A stretch of 64,000 bases of DNA, taken from Citrus sinensis. Lineage: Eukaryota > Streptophyta > Magnoliopsida > Sapindales > Rutaceae. The DNA lies in assembly GCF_022201045.2 (NCBI RefSeq), contig NC_068559.1, forward strand, positions 3,260,501 to 3,324,500, given 5' to 3'. Below, piece after piece: positions 20,725 through 33,208 of this stretch. Each line of letters begins with the position of its first letter. Within the stretch, counting starts at the first letter, position 1. The notes below the pieces were generated by a model that was not told the origin of the DNA, made no database searches, and was given only the letters and a program-made list of their open reading frames with translations. A program made the position numbers and the translations under genes.

Positions 20725-22175
20725 GATCTTGAAAAGTAACATAAAGTTATTTCAATTTTAGTTCCATTCCAATTTATCGGTAAGAAAACTAACCCTTTGA
20801 CTTCAGTGCATGCATGTGAAGTTGAGTGAGACCTGAGTATAATATAAGGATAAAGATCATCTCATGATCTGAGCACTCTTGATCTTTTATAGATCTCGTG
20901 CTACGTGTATTTTAGTGTTAATGGATTATTAGGATTTTATTATTTTTTTTTAATTTATTAACCACCAATCATATTAATAAAATTTACTCAGATAAAGATC
21001 AGATCATGAGAGGATCATGATCCATAATATAAACACACAAAGAGAACACACAAGTTTCTATGATCCTATATAATGAACAATAACATTATATCTATTTAGT
21101 TAAGATACTTATTTATATTTTAAATGATGTAGTAAATAATGTGTAACTATTTGATTGGTTCAAGTGATAAATAATCATTAAGTTTATCATTTTTAATTTA
21201 AATAATAAATTTATATTAATGATAGATCAGTTGAAATACAAACTAAGTAAATGTAGCATCACTTTATAATGAATATCACTGAATACCTAATTGATTAAAA
21301 GCATATACTGATTTGATCCTCTTCTTTCTTAATTATCATGCTTTAATTACACGAAGAAAATCGCTGAACCGCCTTCCTCAAGACTCAAGAGCTACCAACA
21401 AGTTGTAATAATTATGTCATCAGCCAATCAATACTAGCGGAAATACCAAAACTTTTTATCATTAGTTTCCTAAAATTTAAATGCAATATAATATTTAGCA
21501 TTAAAGATTAGATCGCATTGAATGATATGAAATGTACAGATCGATGTTTCGTAGAAAACTAGATGAGGACAATTAGAAAAGTCTTTGTAACATGTCAATG
21601 TCATGTCGCCGAAAATAATAAATTAATTTGTGTAATATTTGTATAATTTTACTTAACTTTTATGACAATGAATTTATCAACCTAAATTTTATTTTTAATT
21701 CAGATAATTTGATTTCAATATATTTGAAAGAACGGATTTGATAGTTTTATTAATTTTAATTAAATAGTTGTAACAACGATATTAAAACAAAAGGCTTTTA
21801 TGTGGTTTGAACCTTAAATTCCAACACCCACAGGACCACGCCTGTAATTTGAATAATTCATTCGGAGATCTGTGGATACAATCTATTGGATACTTTATGC
21901 CATGTTCGGACTCTTTCTTACTATCTTGCCGCCACCTTTCTGTAACCATCCTAATGAATATTCAGCCAGCAGCATATGTTTTCTTGGTTGCTGTGCTTTT
22001 GTGAAATCTATTCACCACGCCAAACTGCTTGCTGCCTCCATGTACAATCCTCCCACTACCACAAATGAACGCCTCTCACAAAGAGATCAAATATGTTAAG
22101 ATGCTTTTCCTGCAAAATAGACATGGAACAATAAAGACTTGAAAGTCCACTCTGTTAATTATAACAAATATGTGC
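20725..22175. repeat. Diverged tandem duplication, unit A
   Basis: Matches 22288-23540 in the same orientation over about 1.25 kb, for example aaccctttgactt..gtgcatgcatgtgaagttgag and ttatgtggtttga / ttacgtggtttt. Unit A is longer because a MITE (20848-21023) sits in it. No coding frame survives in both copies. The origin of the unit is unknown. Confidence 0.75.
20848..21023. mobile_element. 176-bp MITE with 9-bp duplication, nested in a repeat unit
   Basis: The ends are GGATAAAGATCATCTCATGA and, reversed, GGATCATGATCCTCTCATGA. The perfect 9-bp duplication ataatataa flanks it (20839-20847 and 21024-21032). The equivalent place in the second repeat unit (near 22420) lacks the insertion, giving a natural empty site. 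Confidence 0.85.
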
Positions 22176-22287
22176 CAAGCAGGCTTTTTAGTGTAAAGTT
22201 CAACAACAGAATGTCCCACACCTTTAAACTAGTGGAACAACTGCCTTTTTTTTTAAAAAAAAAAAATAACATTTAGCTCCAAGTGAA

Positions 22288-23540
22288 ATGATCTTGAATT
22301 CATTTGAAAAGTAACATAAAATCATCTTAATTTCAGTCCTGTTCCAACTTAATGGCAAGAATACTAACCCTTTGACTTTAGTGCATGCATGTGAAGTTGA
22401 GCAAGGCCTAAGTGTGCTATAATTATATAAAGAGAACACCCAAGATTCATTATAATAATGTTATATTTACTTAGTTACGATACTTAATTTATATTCTAAC
22501 TAATGTGATAAATGATATGTCATTATCTAATTAATTCAACCGATACATAATTACTAAGTCCTGTCATTTTTAATTCAAATAATAAATTTACATTAGCGAC
22601 ACATTAATTGGGAGATAAACTATGCATTACTTTTTAACTAAGTAAACATAGCATCACTTTATAATGAATGTGATTGAGTCTCTAATGGAATAAAAGCATA
22701 TACTAATTTGATCATCTTCTCTCTCAAATATCATAATAAAGGTTTTAATTACAGGAAAAAGATTGCTGAACCACCTTCCTTAAGATCACATGCTGTAATA
22801 ATTATGTCATCAACCAATCAGTACTAGCCAGATACCAAAAGTTTTTATCATTGGTTTGCCAACGTTTGAATGCGATGTAATATGTAACATTAAAGATTAG
22901 ATTGGCAAATTAGAAAAGTCTCTAAAACATGTCAATATCTTGTGATCACTGAAAATAATAAATTTGTGTAATGTTTGTATAGTTCTACTTAAGTTTTATG
23001 ACTATGAATTTGTCTACCTAAATTTAATTTTTAATCCAAAATAATTTAATTTCAAGATATTTGAAAGATCAGATTTCATAGTTTTATCAACCTTAATTAA
23101 ATATTAATTCAGTAGTTATAACAAGGATATTAAAAGTGCGGAAAATAAAGAAAACAAAAGGATTTTACGTGGTTTTGAGTTCAAAATCCTATTTTCGCAG
23201 GGTCACGCCTATAATTTGAATAATTCATAAAGAGATCTATGAATACTACCTATTGGATACTTATCCAATGTTCAAACTCCCTCTTTACTGTCTTGCTGCC
23301 ATCTTATTGTAACCATCCTAATGAATATTCAGCCAGCACCATTAGTCTTTTTGTTTGCTGTGTTTCTGTGAAATCACTTCACCACACCGAACTGCTTGCT
23401 GCCTCTGTGTAGAATCCCTCCACTACAACAAATGGTCTCCTCTCCCGAAGAGATCAAATATGTGAAGAAACTTTGCTTGTACAATAGAGACAAAGAACGA
23501 TAAAGACTTGAAGTCTACTCTGTTATAACAAGCACAAATA
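22288..23540. repeat. Diverged tandem duplication, unit B
   Basis: Second copy of unit A (20725-22175), starting about 110 bp after it ends. Substitutions and small indels are spread along the whole length, so the duplication is not recent. It ends near ttgaagtctactctgttataac. Confidence 0.75.
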
Positions 23541-24085
23541 ACAAAGAAACATATCACAATATTTGCTCTGTAGTCTTCAAATGTCTGAATGGGTTACAAC
23601 TTCTTCTTTGGTAGATGACCCACACGCTAAGGATCGGAATGAATCTATCCAATAAGCGAGTTCATCTTCGATTTTCAAACATTTAACTTTTAAAAATGAA
23701 AATCATTTAATCTTGCCTTATCAACAAGATGATCATCATCCAATCTTTTGAAAATAACTTCTATGTGTATCCTCTTCATAATAAGCTTCACGTGGTCCCT
23801 ATATCTAATACACGCCGATGTCTTCTTTCTTTGCCCTAGTCGTCATAGCCAGGAAAATAAACTCCTCGTGCGTGTCATGTGATGTTGACTCCACCAATAC
23901 CTTAGTCCTTGAACTGTATCTCTAAATGAACCAAATTATGTTGCCAGCTTCACTTACAACAAAATACAAGAACTAATACACGCAAACTCTAAATATGACC
24001 AAGCAACATAGACAGCTTGCGGTTACAACAAAATACAAAATAACTCACGTGAAAATTAACGATCACATTGAAGACTTAAAATTTT
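23541..24085. other. Intergenic; unrecognised
   Basis: More balanced base composition than the neighbours but no frame longer than about 50 codons. Possibly the remains of a mobile element; no ends could be placed. Confidence 0.35.
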
Positions 24086-24094
24086 GTCAACGTG

Positions 24095-24235
24095 GGGTCT
24101 AGCTATGTTGCAACAGTGGTACGGTACCACTGTTGCTTTTAGTCATTGGATCTAACTAATACAACTGTACAACTATAGATCCAATGGCTGGTTGCAACAG
24201 TGGTACGGTACCACTGTTGCAACATAATTTTGCCC
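24095..24235. mobile_element. 141-bp MITE, palindromic-end family, copy 2
   Basis: Exactly the same length as copy 1 (6387-6527) but in the opposite orientation. The flanks are gtcaacgtg (24086-24094) and gtcaatgtg (24236-24244), a 9-bp duplication with one change. The inner palindromes are perfect: 24110-24136 (13+1+13) and 24191-24223 (16+1+16), both centred on GTAC G GTAC. Confidence 0.88.
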
Positions 24236-24244
24236 GTCAATGTG

Positions 24245-27200
24245 ATACCAACATACAAATGTACTAACAATATTAAAAAATATTAAAATTTAAGAAAAAG
24301 CAAGACTCTCGCGTAATAGCAGCATAACTTGTACTCAAAACTCAAAAGTTGAGAGTACCTCAAGTTATAAAATTATTTTCTTCCAATGTGAGACCATTAA
24401 ATGGGTCTTCTACAAAGTTTTAATATCTTATTTATCCCTGATATTAAAATATAATAGAGAAACACCTAGTTAAAAAGTATAAATGACTTTTTAAGCGGTA
24501 TATGCCAAGTTTTATTGGACTGCAAGAAACTAACAATAGATGGCCGTCACTTTGTGATAGATTATGAAAAAAAACCTTGTGTCATGAACATATGACAGCT
24601 TTGTGATAGATTTTGAGTCTATCAAGATTTCACAATAGATTTATGATAGAAATTTCTTCTATCAAGAATTTATGATATACTTATGACAAATTTTGTGTGT
24701 ATCAAAAATGTATGATAGAGTTTTAATGTTGACTTTATTTTAGTGGGTTCGACCTAATTTTTTTTATTTTAAAAAAACCATTTTTATTAAATGATTGGAG
24801 AAAAGCCACCGTTTCTTTTTATCTTTCGCCTTTTACTAAAGAATAACTCTTGTCCTCAACGATCACCACTTTTAATCGGCGTACGCCAAATTTTAATCTG
24901 CAAATGCTCAGACCAAAGCATAGTTGAAAGTTACTTTTATGGTTGAGAAAAAGAAAAAAAAAATCTGATTTTGAAGATTTTTATAATTTATGTTAAGATA
25001 CGTTCATGTTAAAATTATTTTGTTAGCTCACCTTCCACTTATCATGCCAAATATGTTTGATGCCGTATTGAAATGCATTCTCGATCGTATACATCTTAAT
25101 AATATAAAAGCACCTCACCTTTACAGTTAGCACCAACAATATAAGAGCACCATCAAATCACTCTAATAGATAGCACCAACAAATCACTTTGGACATTAGA
25201 GGAAACTAAAACTCAAGGTATGGTTTCATAGTTCAAGGCACAATAAATTTTGATTTGCTTGAGTTTGATAAACTTGAGCTTTTTGTATTTCGTCAAAAAT
25301 CAACTAAATGTTATCATTGTGTTAAAACATTTATGATATTTTTTAAAATCGTGTTAAATCTTTTTTTGATTTCATAGCTGGATTAAAAATGAACCCAATT
25401 AAGTAATTCATAAGATAAATTTCAGATTTCCCATTCTTAATCTTTGGTAATTCCTCTCTTCTCATCTACTTCCACAACGACGGCACAAATGCACAGCCCC
25501 CAGCCGTAGCTATCCAGCCCCACTCACTCACTTTCACAGTCTCACTCACACACCCCCACACGCCGCCGACAACTGACGTTGTCAGTATTGTTCTGACATC
25601 GTAGCTTTTCGACATTCTTGAGTTGTTAGCTGTCATCTCTTCTGTCTCTGTTGTCGCTTCTGATTTTAATTTTTATTATTATTCATAATTATTATTATAA
25701 AAAGTTGTTTTTAAATTATCTTTGTGATTGACAATGTGTATTGTGTAGATTGTGGCTTTGGCAAATTTGATGCTGGTTGCTGGTTCAGTTGATGAATTGG
25801 ATAGCTAACGTATTAAACTGCAAGTAGTCATAGTTGGCGAGCTTGTTTTCGAGACTTATGAGGGCGTGCTTGTTGACGAGCTTGTTTTCGAGACTTATGA
25901 GGGCGTGCTTGTTGACGCTTGCTCTATTTTGGTTGAGAAAATGATTGGCGAAGGGTTGTACTCCATCATTTCTTATTTTCTTGATCAGCCATTTAATTGT
26001 CACATTGTGTGCCTGCATGTTCCTGAATTTTCATGCTTTCTTCTTCTTTTGTGCTCTCGGTTGGTTTGTTTTCGTTTTGTGTTTTAATTTAAGGCTAATT
26101 TTGGTAGTGAATTCTTGATTTTTTTTTCTTGTAAGGTTATGAAACAATTCTCTCGAGGTGTTAAATTATGATGTTGGTTCAATTTAGGGTATTGTAGTAT
26201 TACGAAATTCTGACTTTTTGTAATGAATGAATTAACATATTTCAATTGTAAATACCTGTACGAAGATCTCATATACTAAATCAGTCGACGGTGTCGTGAA
26301 GTAGCTTGTACCGTTTCTGGCTTGCTTTAACGTTTATGAAATCTAATTCCAAGAAACCAAAATAAAATTGCTAAAGTGGATAAGCACTTTGAAAATGCTA
26401 ATCCATCACACTTTCACATATATAATCATCACTTGGCATAAAAATAAAATACTGCATTGCGTTGAAGAATTCGAGTTGTTGAAGAGTAGTACGAGAGGGA
26501 GATGGGACGAGGCGAGACTCTGAGCTTTATTATGGGTTTAAAACAGCAAGAATCAGCCAAGCCCATCTCCTTATAAAGAACGGCTGTTAGCCTGAGCCGT
26601 GCGCTGAGCGCTGAGCGCAGAGCGAACTATTCTTTCGCCTTTTACTAAAGAATACCGTGTGCTTGTCGCTTAAAGCGGCACTCGCCTATTCTTGGATGGC
26701 TGTTTCCCTGGAACCTTTCGTGGCGATTATGGTCCGTGGTGTATTTTCTTGAGGCTGTGCAGCCATTAAAGTAAAAGGTTGGGTGGGCCTAAAAACTGGG
26801 TCAAGAATTCGTTTCAAATTTGGGTCGAAAAATGTTGGGGGAAATTCCGGGAAGGCCCAAAATTTTTTAGCACATTCCCCGTGCCTCTAGGCCTTGGAAT
26901 GTTATTCTCGAAAAAAAAAAACATATGACTATGATGAAACAAAATCAATACTAAAAGTACACAAAACTAGAGCCCTAGCTTACTAAAATAATTTGCTTGT
27001 TTTATAGTTATACACGAAATAATCAATTCGATGCTATAAAATGCCGAACCTTTTATGTTCCTTGCTAAATCTTGTAGGTCCTTAAAATATTAATCTTTAC
27101 CCTAACCACTTACAATTTTACGTGAATAAATCATTTTTATTTCTGAGGGTACTAATTAATTTTACTACTAAACATCTTAAACAGAACATAAAGTCTCGAA

Positions 27201-28159
27201 TTTGAAACTTGCTCCCATGTATAAAGAGAAAATTTAATACTTATTAAACAATAAAAATTAAAGACCAAAACACTCAGTTGTTAACTTTTGTTGTTATTAT
27301 TTGTTAATAAAAACAAATTCTAGCAATTCTAAATTTATAAATACTAGCATGTCGAAGAGTAATTACTAATAATTATATAATTGTTAAATTATTTATCAAT
27401 TAGGAAGTACATTACTATAAGAGAGAGAGAGAGAGAGAGTCAACAATGGACACAATAATTATCTACATATCGCTTTTATTCATTTTCAAGTATACACAAA
27501 TAAGAAGTAAATGCCTCTTATTATAATGATACAATACATTATAAATATAATAGATAAAAATTCTTAAATTATGAAGATAATGAGAGTTATAAAAAAGTTG
27601 AATAATATTTATGGAGAAATGAAAAGGTTGCATTCATAAATATTCACATAAATTATAATTATTTCATAATAATAACTTTTTTTTAATTTATTACAATTCT
27701 ACATATATATTAGAATTTAAACGCTGCTGAAATTTCATATACATTCAATTTAAAATCCAACAAATATTAATTTAAAAATCAACTCTCACAAATAATCGGA
27801 GGAGAAATATGCTCCTAGTTCTTCATTTTTTTTAAGAGCCGTGGGTCAACTGGGCCAAATGTTGTGGACTAAACTGGTTGTCTAAATGACACGGAAAGTA
27901 AGCCACTGGCTCTTTGCACATTGCACTCGCAGGAAAAATACAAAACAAAAAGCCATTTCTCATACTGAGGACAAGCCAAGCCAACCACTTCATCCTCCAT
28001 TTCCACCACCCTTCCTCCCACTTTCCTCTGTTTCTTTTTTCTATTTTTCATGTCCTTTTGCCTTCATCTTATCTCCCTCTCACTCTTACACTTCTCTTGA
28101 ACCTTCTCATTTCTCTTCTATCTTGAATGATATCTAAATTTTTCTCTTTCTAATCAACC
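24245..28159. other. Intergenic block with minor repeats; no intact gene
   Basis: Around 24540-24730 short motifs such as tatgatagaa and tctatcaag recur in both orientations, like subterminal repeats of a CACTA element, but no ends were found. A 39-bp tandem duplication lies at 25838-25915. A less AT-rich patch lies at about 26480-26900, with gcgctgag repeats near 26610. An AG microsatellite is at about 27421-27440. The last 300 bases are a CT-rich leader before the ITN1-like gene. Confidence 0.5.
25838..25915 (+). repeat. 39-bp in-frame tandem duplication in a possible gene relic
   Basis: Two identical 39-bp units (25838-25876, 25877-25915) encode GELVFETYEGVLVD then ELVFETYEGVLVDAC in one frame. 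The frame runs on through SILVEKMIGEGLYS to about 26010. The composition looks protein-like, but I do not recognise the family and see no complete gene around it. Confidence 0.5.
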
Positions 28160-31100
28160 ATGGCCTCATCTATTGTAGAAGGTACTTTGTTTACATGCTT
28201 TTTTTTTCTTTTTATAATAGATTTAAGGGTCTTTTAGTTCTAGTCTTTGGTAGCATGAATCTAGCTAATGAATCTATATAGTATCTCGTCCCTCTGTTTC
28301 AGTCTAAATAAAAGGGAAGACTTTAGTTTAATGAAGTTTTGACCTAAAAAATTTCTTTTTTCTCATAAAACTTAAACTTGTTCTTGTGGGATCTGCGTTT
28401 ATGATTCTGTAATTAATTGATCAGAAGCTTCTTGGAGCTCAACAATTTCTGGGTATTTGTTATCTTTTGTGATTGATCAGTTTGAGCTGAAGAAATTTCT
28501 GGGTACTTGTTAGATTTTTATGGCTGATTAGCTTGAGCTAAAGAATATTTTTCGTACTTGTGATTGATTTAAGATTAAGAGGTTCTTGAGTATTTTGCTT
28601 GAATGAGTTCTGATTAATTTATATGATTATTGTTTTTAGGAGCTGAGAGAGACCTTGAAAAGGGAATAATATCTCCACAATTAAGCCAAAAATCAATTGG
28701 TGAGTCATCACTAACACCGTCACCTTCCCCTTCACCGTCTTCAGCAACAGCACCGGCTTTGGTGTTGTCCAACTCAGGCAAACGCATAGACCAAGCTGGG
28801 AAAAAGAAGTATGTTAAACAAGTGACGGGTCGTCATAATGATACGGAGCTGCATTTGGCAGCTCAGCGAGGAGATTTGGGGGCAGTGAAACAGATTCTTT
28901 ATGGCATAGATTCACAAATGGTGGGGAACTTAAGTGGGGCTGAATTTGATACTGAAGTTGCAGAGATAAGGTCATCGGTTGTGAATGAGGTGAATGAGTT
29001 GGGAGAGACTGCCTTATTTACAGCTGCAGATAAAGGGCATATTGAGGTTCTTAATGAGCTGTTGAAGTATTCGACCAAAGAAGGTCTTACAAGGAAGAAT
29101 CGGTCCGGGTTTGATCCATTGCATATTGCTGCAGTCAAAGGGCATCATGGTACTGATTTTAAATTTATGTTTCATCTGATTTTGTTAAGTTTTCAGTGTT
29201 GGAAAATGGAAGATATGGCATGTGAACTGTGAAGCTACTTCCTTTGTTTACTTTAAAGATTGTTGTTGCCATGAACTAGAACATTTTCTTAGATATGTGT
29301 TAATGCAATTATTAAGGTGGATACTGCAAGGCTATTTCATGATAATTTCAAGATGAATTTAAATTGAGAATCTTTGATCATGGTTTCAAGGGCCTCTAAA
29401 AAGAAGGCTTCCTTTTTTTTTTCTTTCTTTTTGATGTACTTAATTAGTATGATTAGCTGCTATTTAGCATTTAACCCACCAAGTACCTTCTTAGCAATGA
29501 CATAGAGTCAAAGTTCTGTGTGAAATATCATTTAAGAATGTGATGGCATGAGATGTCTTACATTTCATAGTAAAATGGTGATATTTCTAGTTTTGGTTTC
29601 GTAAACTTCGAAGAGTCTCACACTAATAATTACTCATTTGTTGCAGCCATTGTCCAAGTGTTACTTGATCATGATCCCAGCTTAAGCCAAACAACCGGCC
29701 CTTCAAATGCAACTCCTCTTGTATCTGCTGCTACTAGGGGGCATACGGCTGTTGTCAATGAACTATTATCAAAGGATGGTGGCTTGTTAGAAATTTCTAG
29801 ATCCAATGGGAAAAATGCATTGCATTTTGCTGCCCGACAAGGCCATGTAGATGTTGTTAAAGCATTACTCAGCAAAGATCCGCAACTGGCTCGAAGGACT
29901 GACAAGAAAGGGCAGACTGCACTGCACATGGCTGTAAAAGGGCAGAGCTGTGAGGTGGTGAAATTGCTTCTCGAGGCAGATGCTGCTATTGTAATGCTTC
30001 CTGATAAGTTTGGTAACACAGCATTACATGTAGCCACCAGGAAAAAACGAACAGAGGTATAAATTTTCTCATTTTTTTCCTTTCCTTTAAAACTAGAAAT
30101 GGTGTCATTGATTCTCAGCCTCTTTTTTTCTTTTTTGGTGCAATTATTCTGGAAGAGGTCCATCATCTGCATATCAAATTGGACTGCTGTACCTTCCAAT
30201 TTGATAGTCTACAGTGTGCTATCTTCTGAATGGTTAACGATTATCATTTCTCTTTAATAGTCTACAATGTATGCTGAAGTTGCAGTTGTGTTGTTAAATA
30301 AAGTTGAATCAGTCCACCAGGCCAAAGGAGTAAAGTTTGTCTTCAGTTACCTTGATACATCTAATTGGACTAGGTGCCTTCCAATTTAATCATTTGCATC
30401 TTCTATTTTTCTCTTAAGCTTGAATTTTATCAAATTTTAACAAATCCTATATTTCCCTTAATATTATCATGATTTGATCTCTACTGTTAGATGGTTTTAG
30501 GTTTCAGTTTGTTAATACACCTAAGATGAACTATCCAATCTTATATGCCGGTACTTTGTGTCAAAGTACAATTTACTTATCAACATTGGTATGGAATACT
30601 ATTTGGTTTCAGGAAGTTTTGCATGATTTTTCCCCTTTTCCTTGCAGATAGTGACTGAGTTGTTATCCCTCCCTGACACCAATGTTAATGCACTAACCAG
30701 AGACCACAAAACAGCTCTCGACATAGCTGAAGGGCTTCCCTCCTCAGAAGAAGCTTCAGAAATAAAGGACTGCCTTGCTCGCTGTGGTGCTGTCAGAGCT
30801 AATGAATTGAACCAGCCAAGGGATGAGTTGAGAAAAACCGTGACTCAAATCAAGAAAGATGTTCATACACAGCTTGAACAAACCAGAAGAACGAACAAAA
30901 ATGTTCATAACATTTCTAAAGAGCTCAGGAAACTCCATCGCGAAGGCATCAACAATGCCACCAATTCAGTGACTGTGGTGGCTGTACTATTTGCCACGGT
31001 TGCTTTTGCAGCTATATTTACTGTGCCTGGCGGGGATGATGATCACGGGGTGGCTGTAGTCGTCCGTCGTGCCTCTTTCAAAATCTTCTTCATTTTTAAT

Positions 31101-31481
31101 GCAATAGCACTCTTTACATCTTTAGCTGTTGTTGTTGTCCAAATCACTCTGGTCAGAGGTGAGACAAAAGCAGAGAAACGGGTGGTGGAGGTTATTAACA
31201 AGTTGATGTGGTTAGCTTCGGTGTGCACCTCCGTGGCATTTATTGCCTCCTCTTACATAGTGGTTGGCCGCAGACACGAGTGGGCTGCAATTTTGGTTAC
31301 AGTTGTTGGGGGACTGATAATGGCTGGAGTCCTCGGCACCATGACTTATTATGTGGTGAAGTCTAAGAGGGTTCGATCAATTAGGAAGAGGGAGAAGAAT
31401 GCAAGGATGAGGAGTGGATCCAACTCATGGTATCCCTCTGACTACTCCAATTCAGAAATTGATCGAATTTATGCCCTTTGA
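28160..31481 (+). CDS. ITN1: Ankyrin-repeat membrane protein with PGG domain (ITN1-like)
   Basis: Exons 28160-28181, 28640-29149, 29647-30056 and 30648-31481 join in frame to 591 residues. Arabidopsis ITN1, which promotes salt-stress ABA and reactive-oxygen signalling at the plasma membrane, has 590 as I recall. The first exon is only 22 bp (MASSIVE). A Ser/Pro-rich stretch (about 25-50) is followed by ankyrin repeats from about 72 to 345, with motifs such as TELHLAAQRGDLGAVK, FDPLHIAAVKGHH and TALHMAVKGQSCEVVKLLL. The C-terminal PGG domain has four membrane helices, beginning NSVTVVAVLFATVAFAAIF and ending near LGTMTYYVV, then a basic Ser-rich tail. Intron sizes are 458, 497 and 591 bp. Nothing is broken. 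Orthology to ITN1 rests on length, exon layout and recalled sequence. Confidence 0.93.
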
Positions 31482-32362
31482 TGTGAGTGTGTCTGCAACA
31501 TTATTCCGATTGTAGAGACTTAGAAAATTGTATCCTGAACAAGTATGTAAAGAAGTATTCAGGCATCCCTGCCTAATACAGCTGGATACTTTTGATGCGA
31601 TCACTTTCGCGGCGTGCTTTTTGTCTAATCTCTAAGCACATTATGTTAGCCGGAAAAAGGAGAATGAAGGAAATATTCGTACTTTTTTTAAGTTTGTTTC
31701 TCTTAATATATCTAACTAAGCACCAGAGAGGTATCAGTTCTGAGAATGCCATTGTGGCCCAGGCTGGTGGTCATAAAAATGGCGGTGGTCTTGCCTGAAT
31801 CTCTGGTGCATTGTTGGTATCATTTTGAGCCGCATGCTAGAATCGGGCTACGAGAGATGAAGCTGCAGCTTGCTTGCAAAGAGGTGCTATTTCTCTAAGG
31901 TTCTGTAGCTAACCTTAAAATGACACCTAGCGTGTTACATTGTAATTTATCTGCTGGACTTTTCTGAGTGTAAAACAAAGAACATTGCTTGGTTGACTCA
32001 AAGACTAATTTTCTGTCCAATACATTTAACTTGGACGAGAGAAATTGAACATGCAAAAATGTTGCAATCACGTGGCAAAAGGGCTCCACCAAGGCGGCTG
32101 TTCATTAAGAATTGAAGAACAATTATTGGAGTACAGAATGTGTTTCTTTTTGTTAGAAAATTATTAATGTATAATAAATATTATCAACCCAATTGCTCTT
32201 CATCAATAACAACAGTCACCTAGTAATCCACGGCAGGCAGACCAAAAAATCATTGGGTTAGTAGTAAAGCATGATTCTGGCCAATGGTTTCGAGAATCTG
32301 GTTTGATTTTTTTTAAATAATTAATTGAGAGATTGAAAGAAGCATTCTTGGCTGTGATAATA
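31482..32362. other. Downstream of the ITN1-like gene; one small open frame
   Basis: Contains the 3' untranslated region. A frame of 67 codons at 31595-31798 (+) has a basic N terminus, a hydrophobic helix (IFVLFLSLFLLIYL) and a Gly-rich end. I cannot say whether it is translated. Confidence 0.4.
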
Positions 32363-32371
32363 GAACTAATA

Positions 32372-33151
32372 GGGCCCGCCTAACTTACGTCGAATGTAAG
32401 TTACGGTCAGCCTGTGAAATTTCATCTAGCTCCTTATGTTCTATATTATTTATATTTTATTCATGAATATTATAAACTTCTTGAAATGTAAAATTTCGTT
32501 TAACCCCTTATACTCAATTTAATTTTATTGAAACCATAGAGTATGAATTCACCCCCATAATTTTAAATTCTCAAAATAACCTCCATTTAATTAAAAAATA
32601 TAATTATTGTTAAATGAATTATAATTATAATTTTATTATAATCATAAATACTTTTTTAATAGATTATTGTTATTATTAATAACGATAATAAAAAATATTA
32701 TAATTAATTAATCTATTAACAATAATTAATAATATTTTTTATTATATTGTTAGTAATAATAATAATAATTAATGATAATTAACATATTTATGATTATAAT
32801 GAAATGGAATAAACATTGAGTCTATATTTATGTAGGAGACTCTTTTATATTTCCATACTTTTTAATTTCAAGTACTTTTAGGATTTTTTGTTACTTTGAT
32901 AAATAATGGTTTCGTAGGCATCCCATTATTAAACGGTCATTTTTAAGTGCTTTTTGCTAAGTTGTTACACCTTCGAGGATGTAAACACATTTTTCTTGCT
33001 TCTATTTTTTAAATGCAAAATTATTTTTATTGGGTCAAGCTTAAAATTTTGACAGAAATTGTCATTCATTGGTCTCTTGAAATCCGATAATGAGTATTTA
33101 AAGTCGAAGATAGCATTAGCAATACATTTACTACTAGTTAGATAATCATTA

Positions 33152-33208
<57 letters not shown>

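Noticed and set aside
20725-23540. LTR retrotransposon with two long terminal repeats
   Set aside because: Only about 110 bp lies between the units, with no primer-binding site, polypurine tract or retroviral domain seen; a tandem duplication is simpler.
24494-24740. CACTA transposon end
   Set aside because: Subterminal-like repeats and 'actgcaagaaac' recall CACTA ends, but no matching second end or 3-bp duplication was found.
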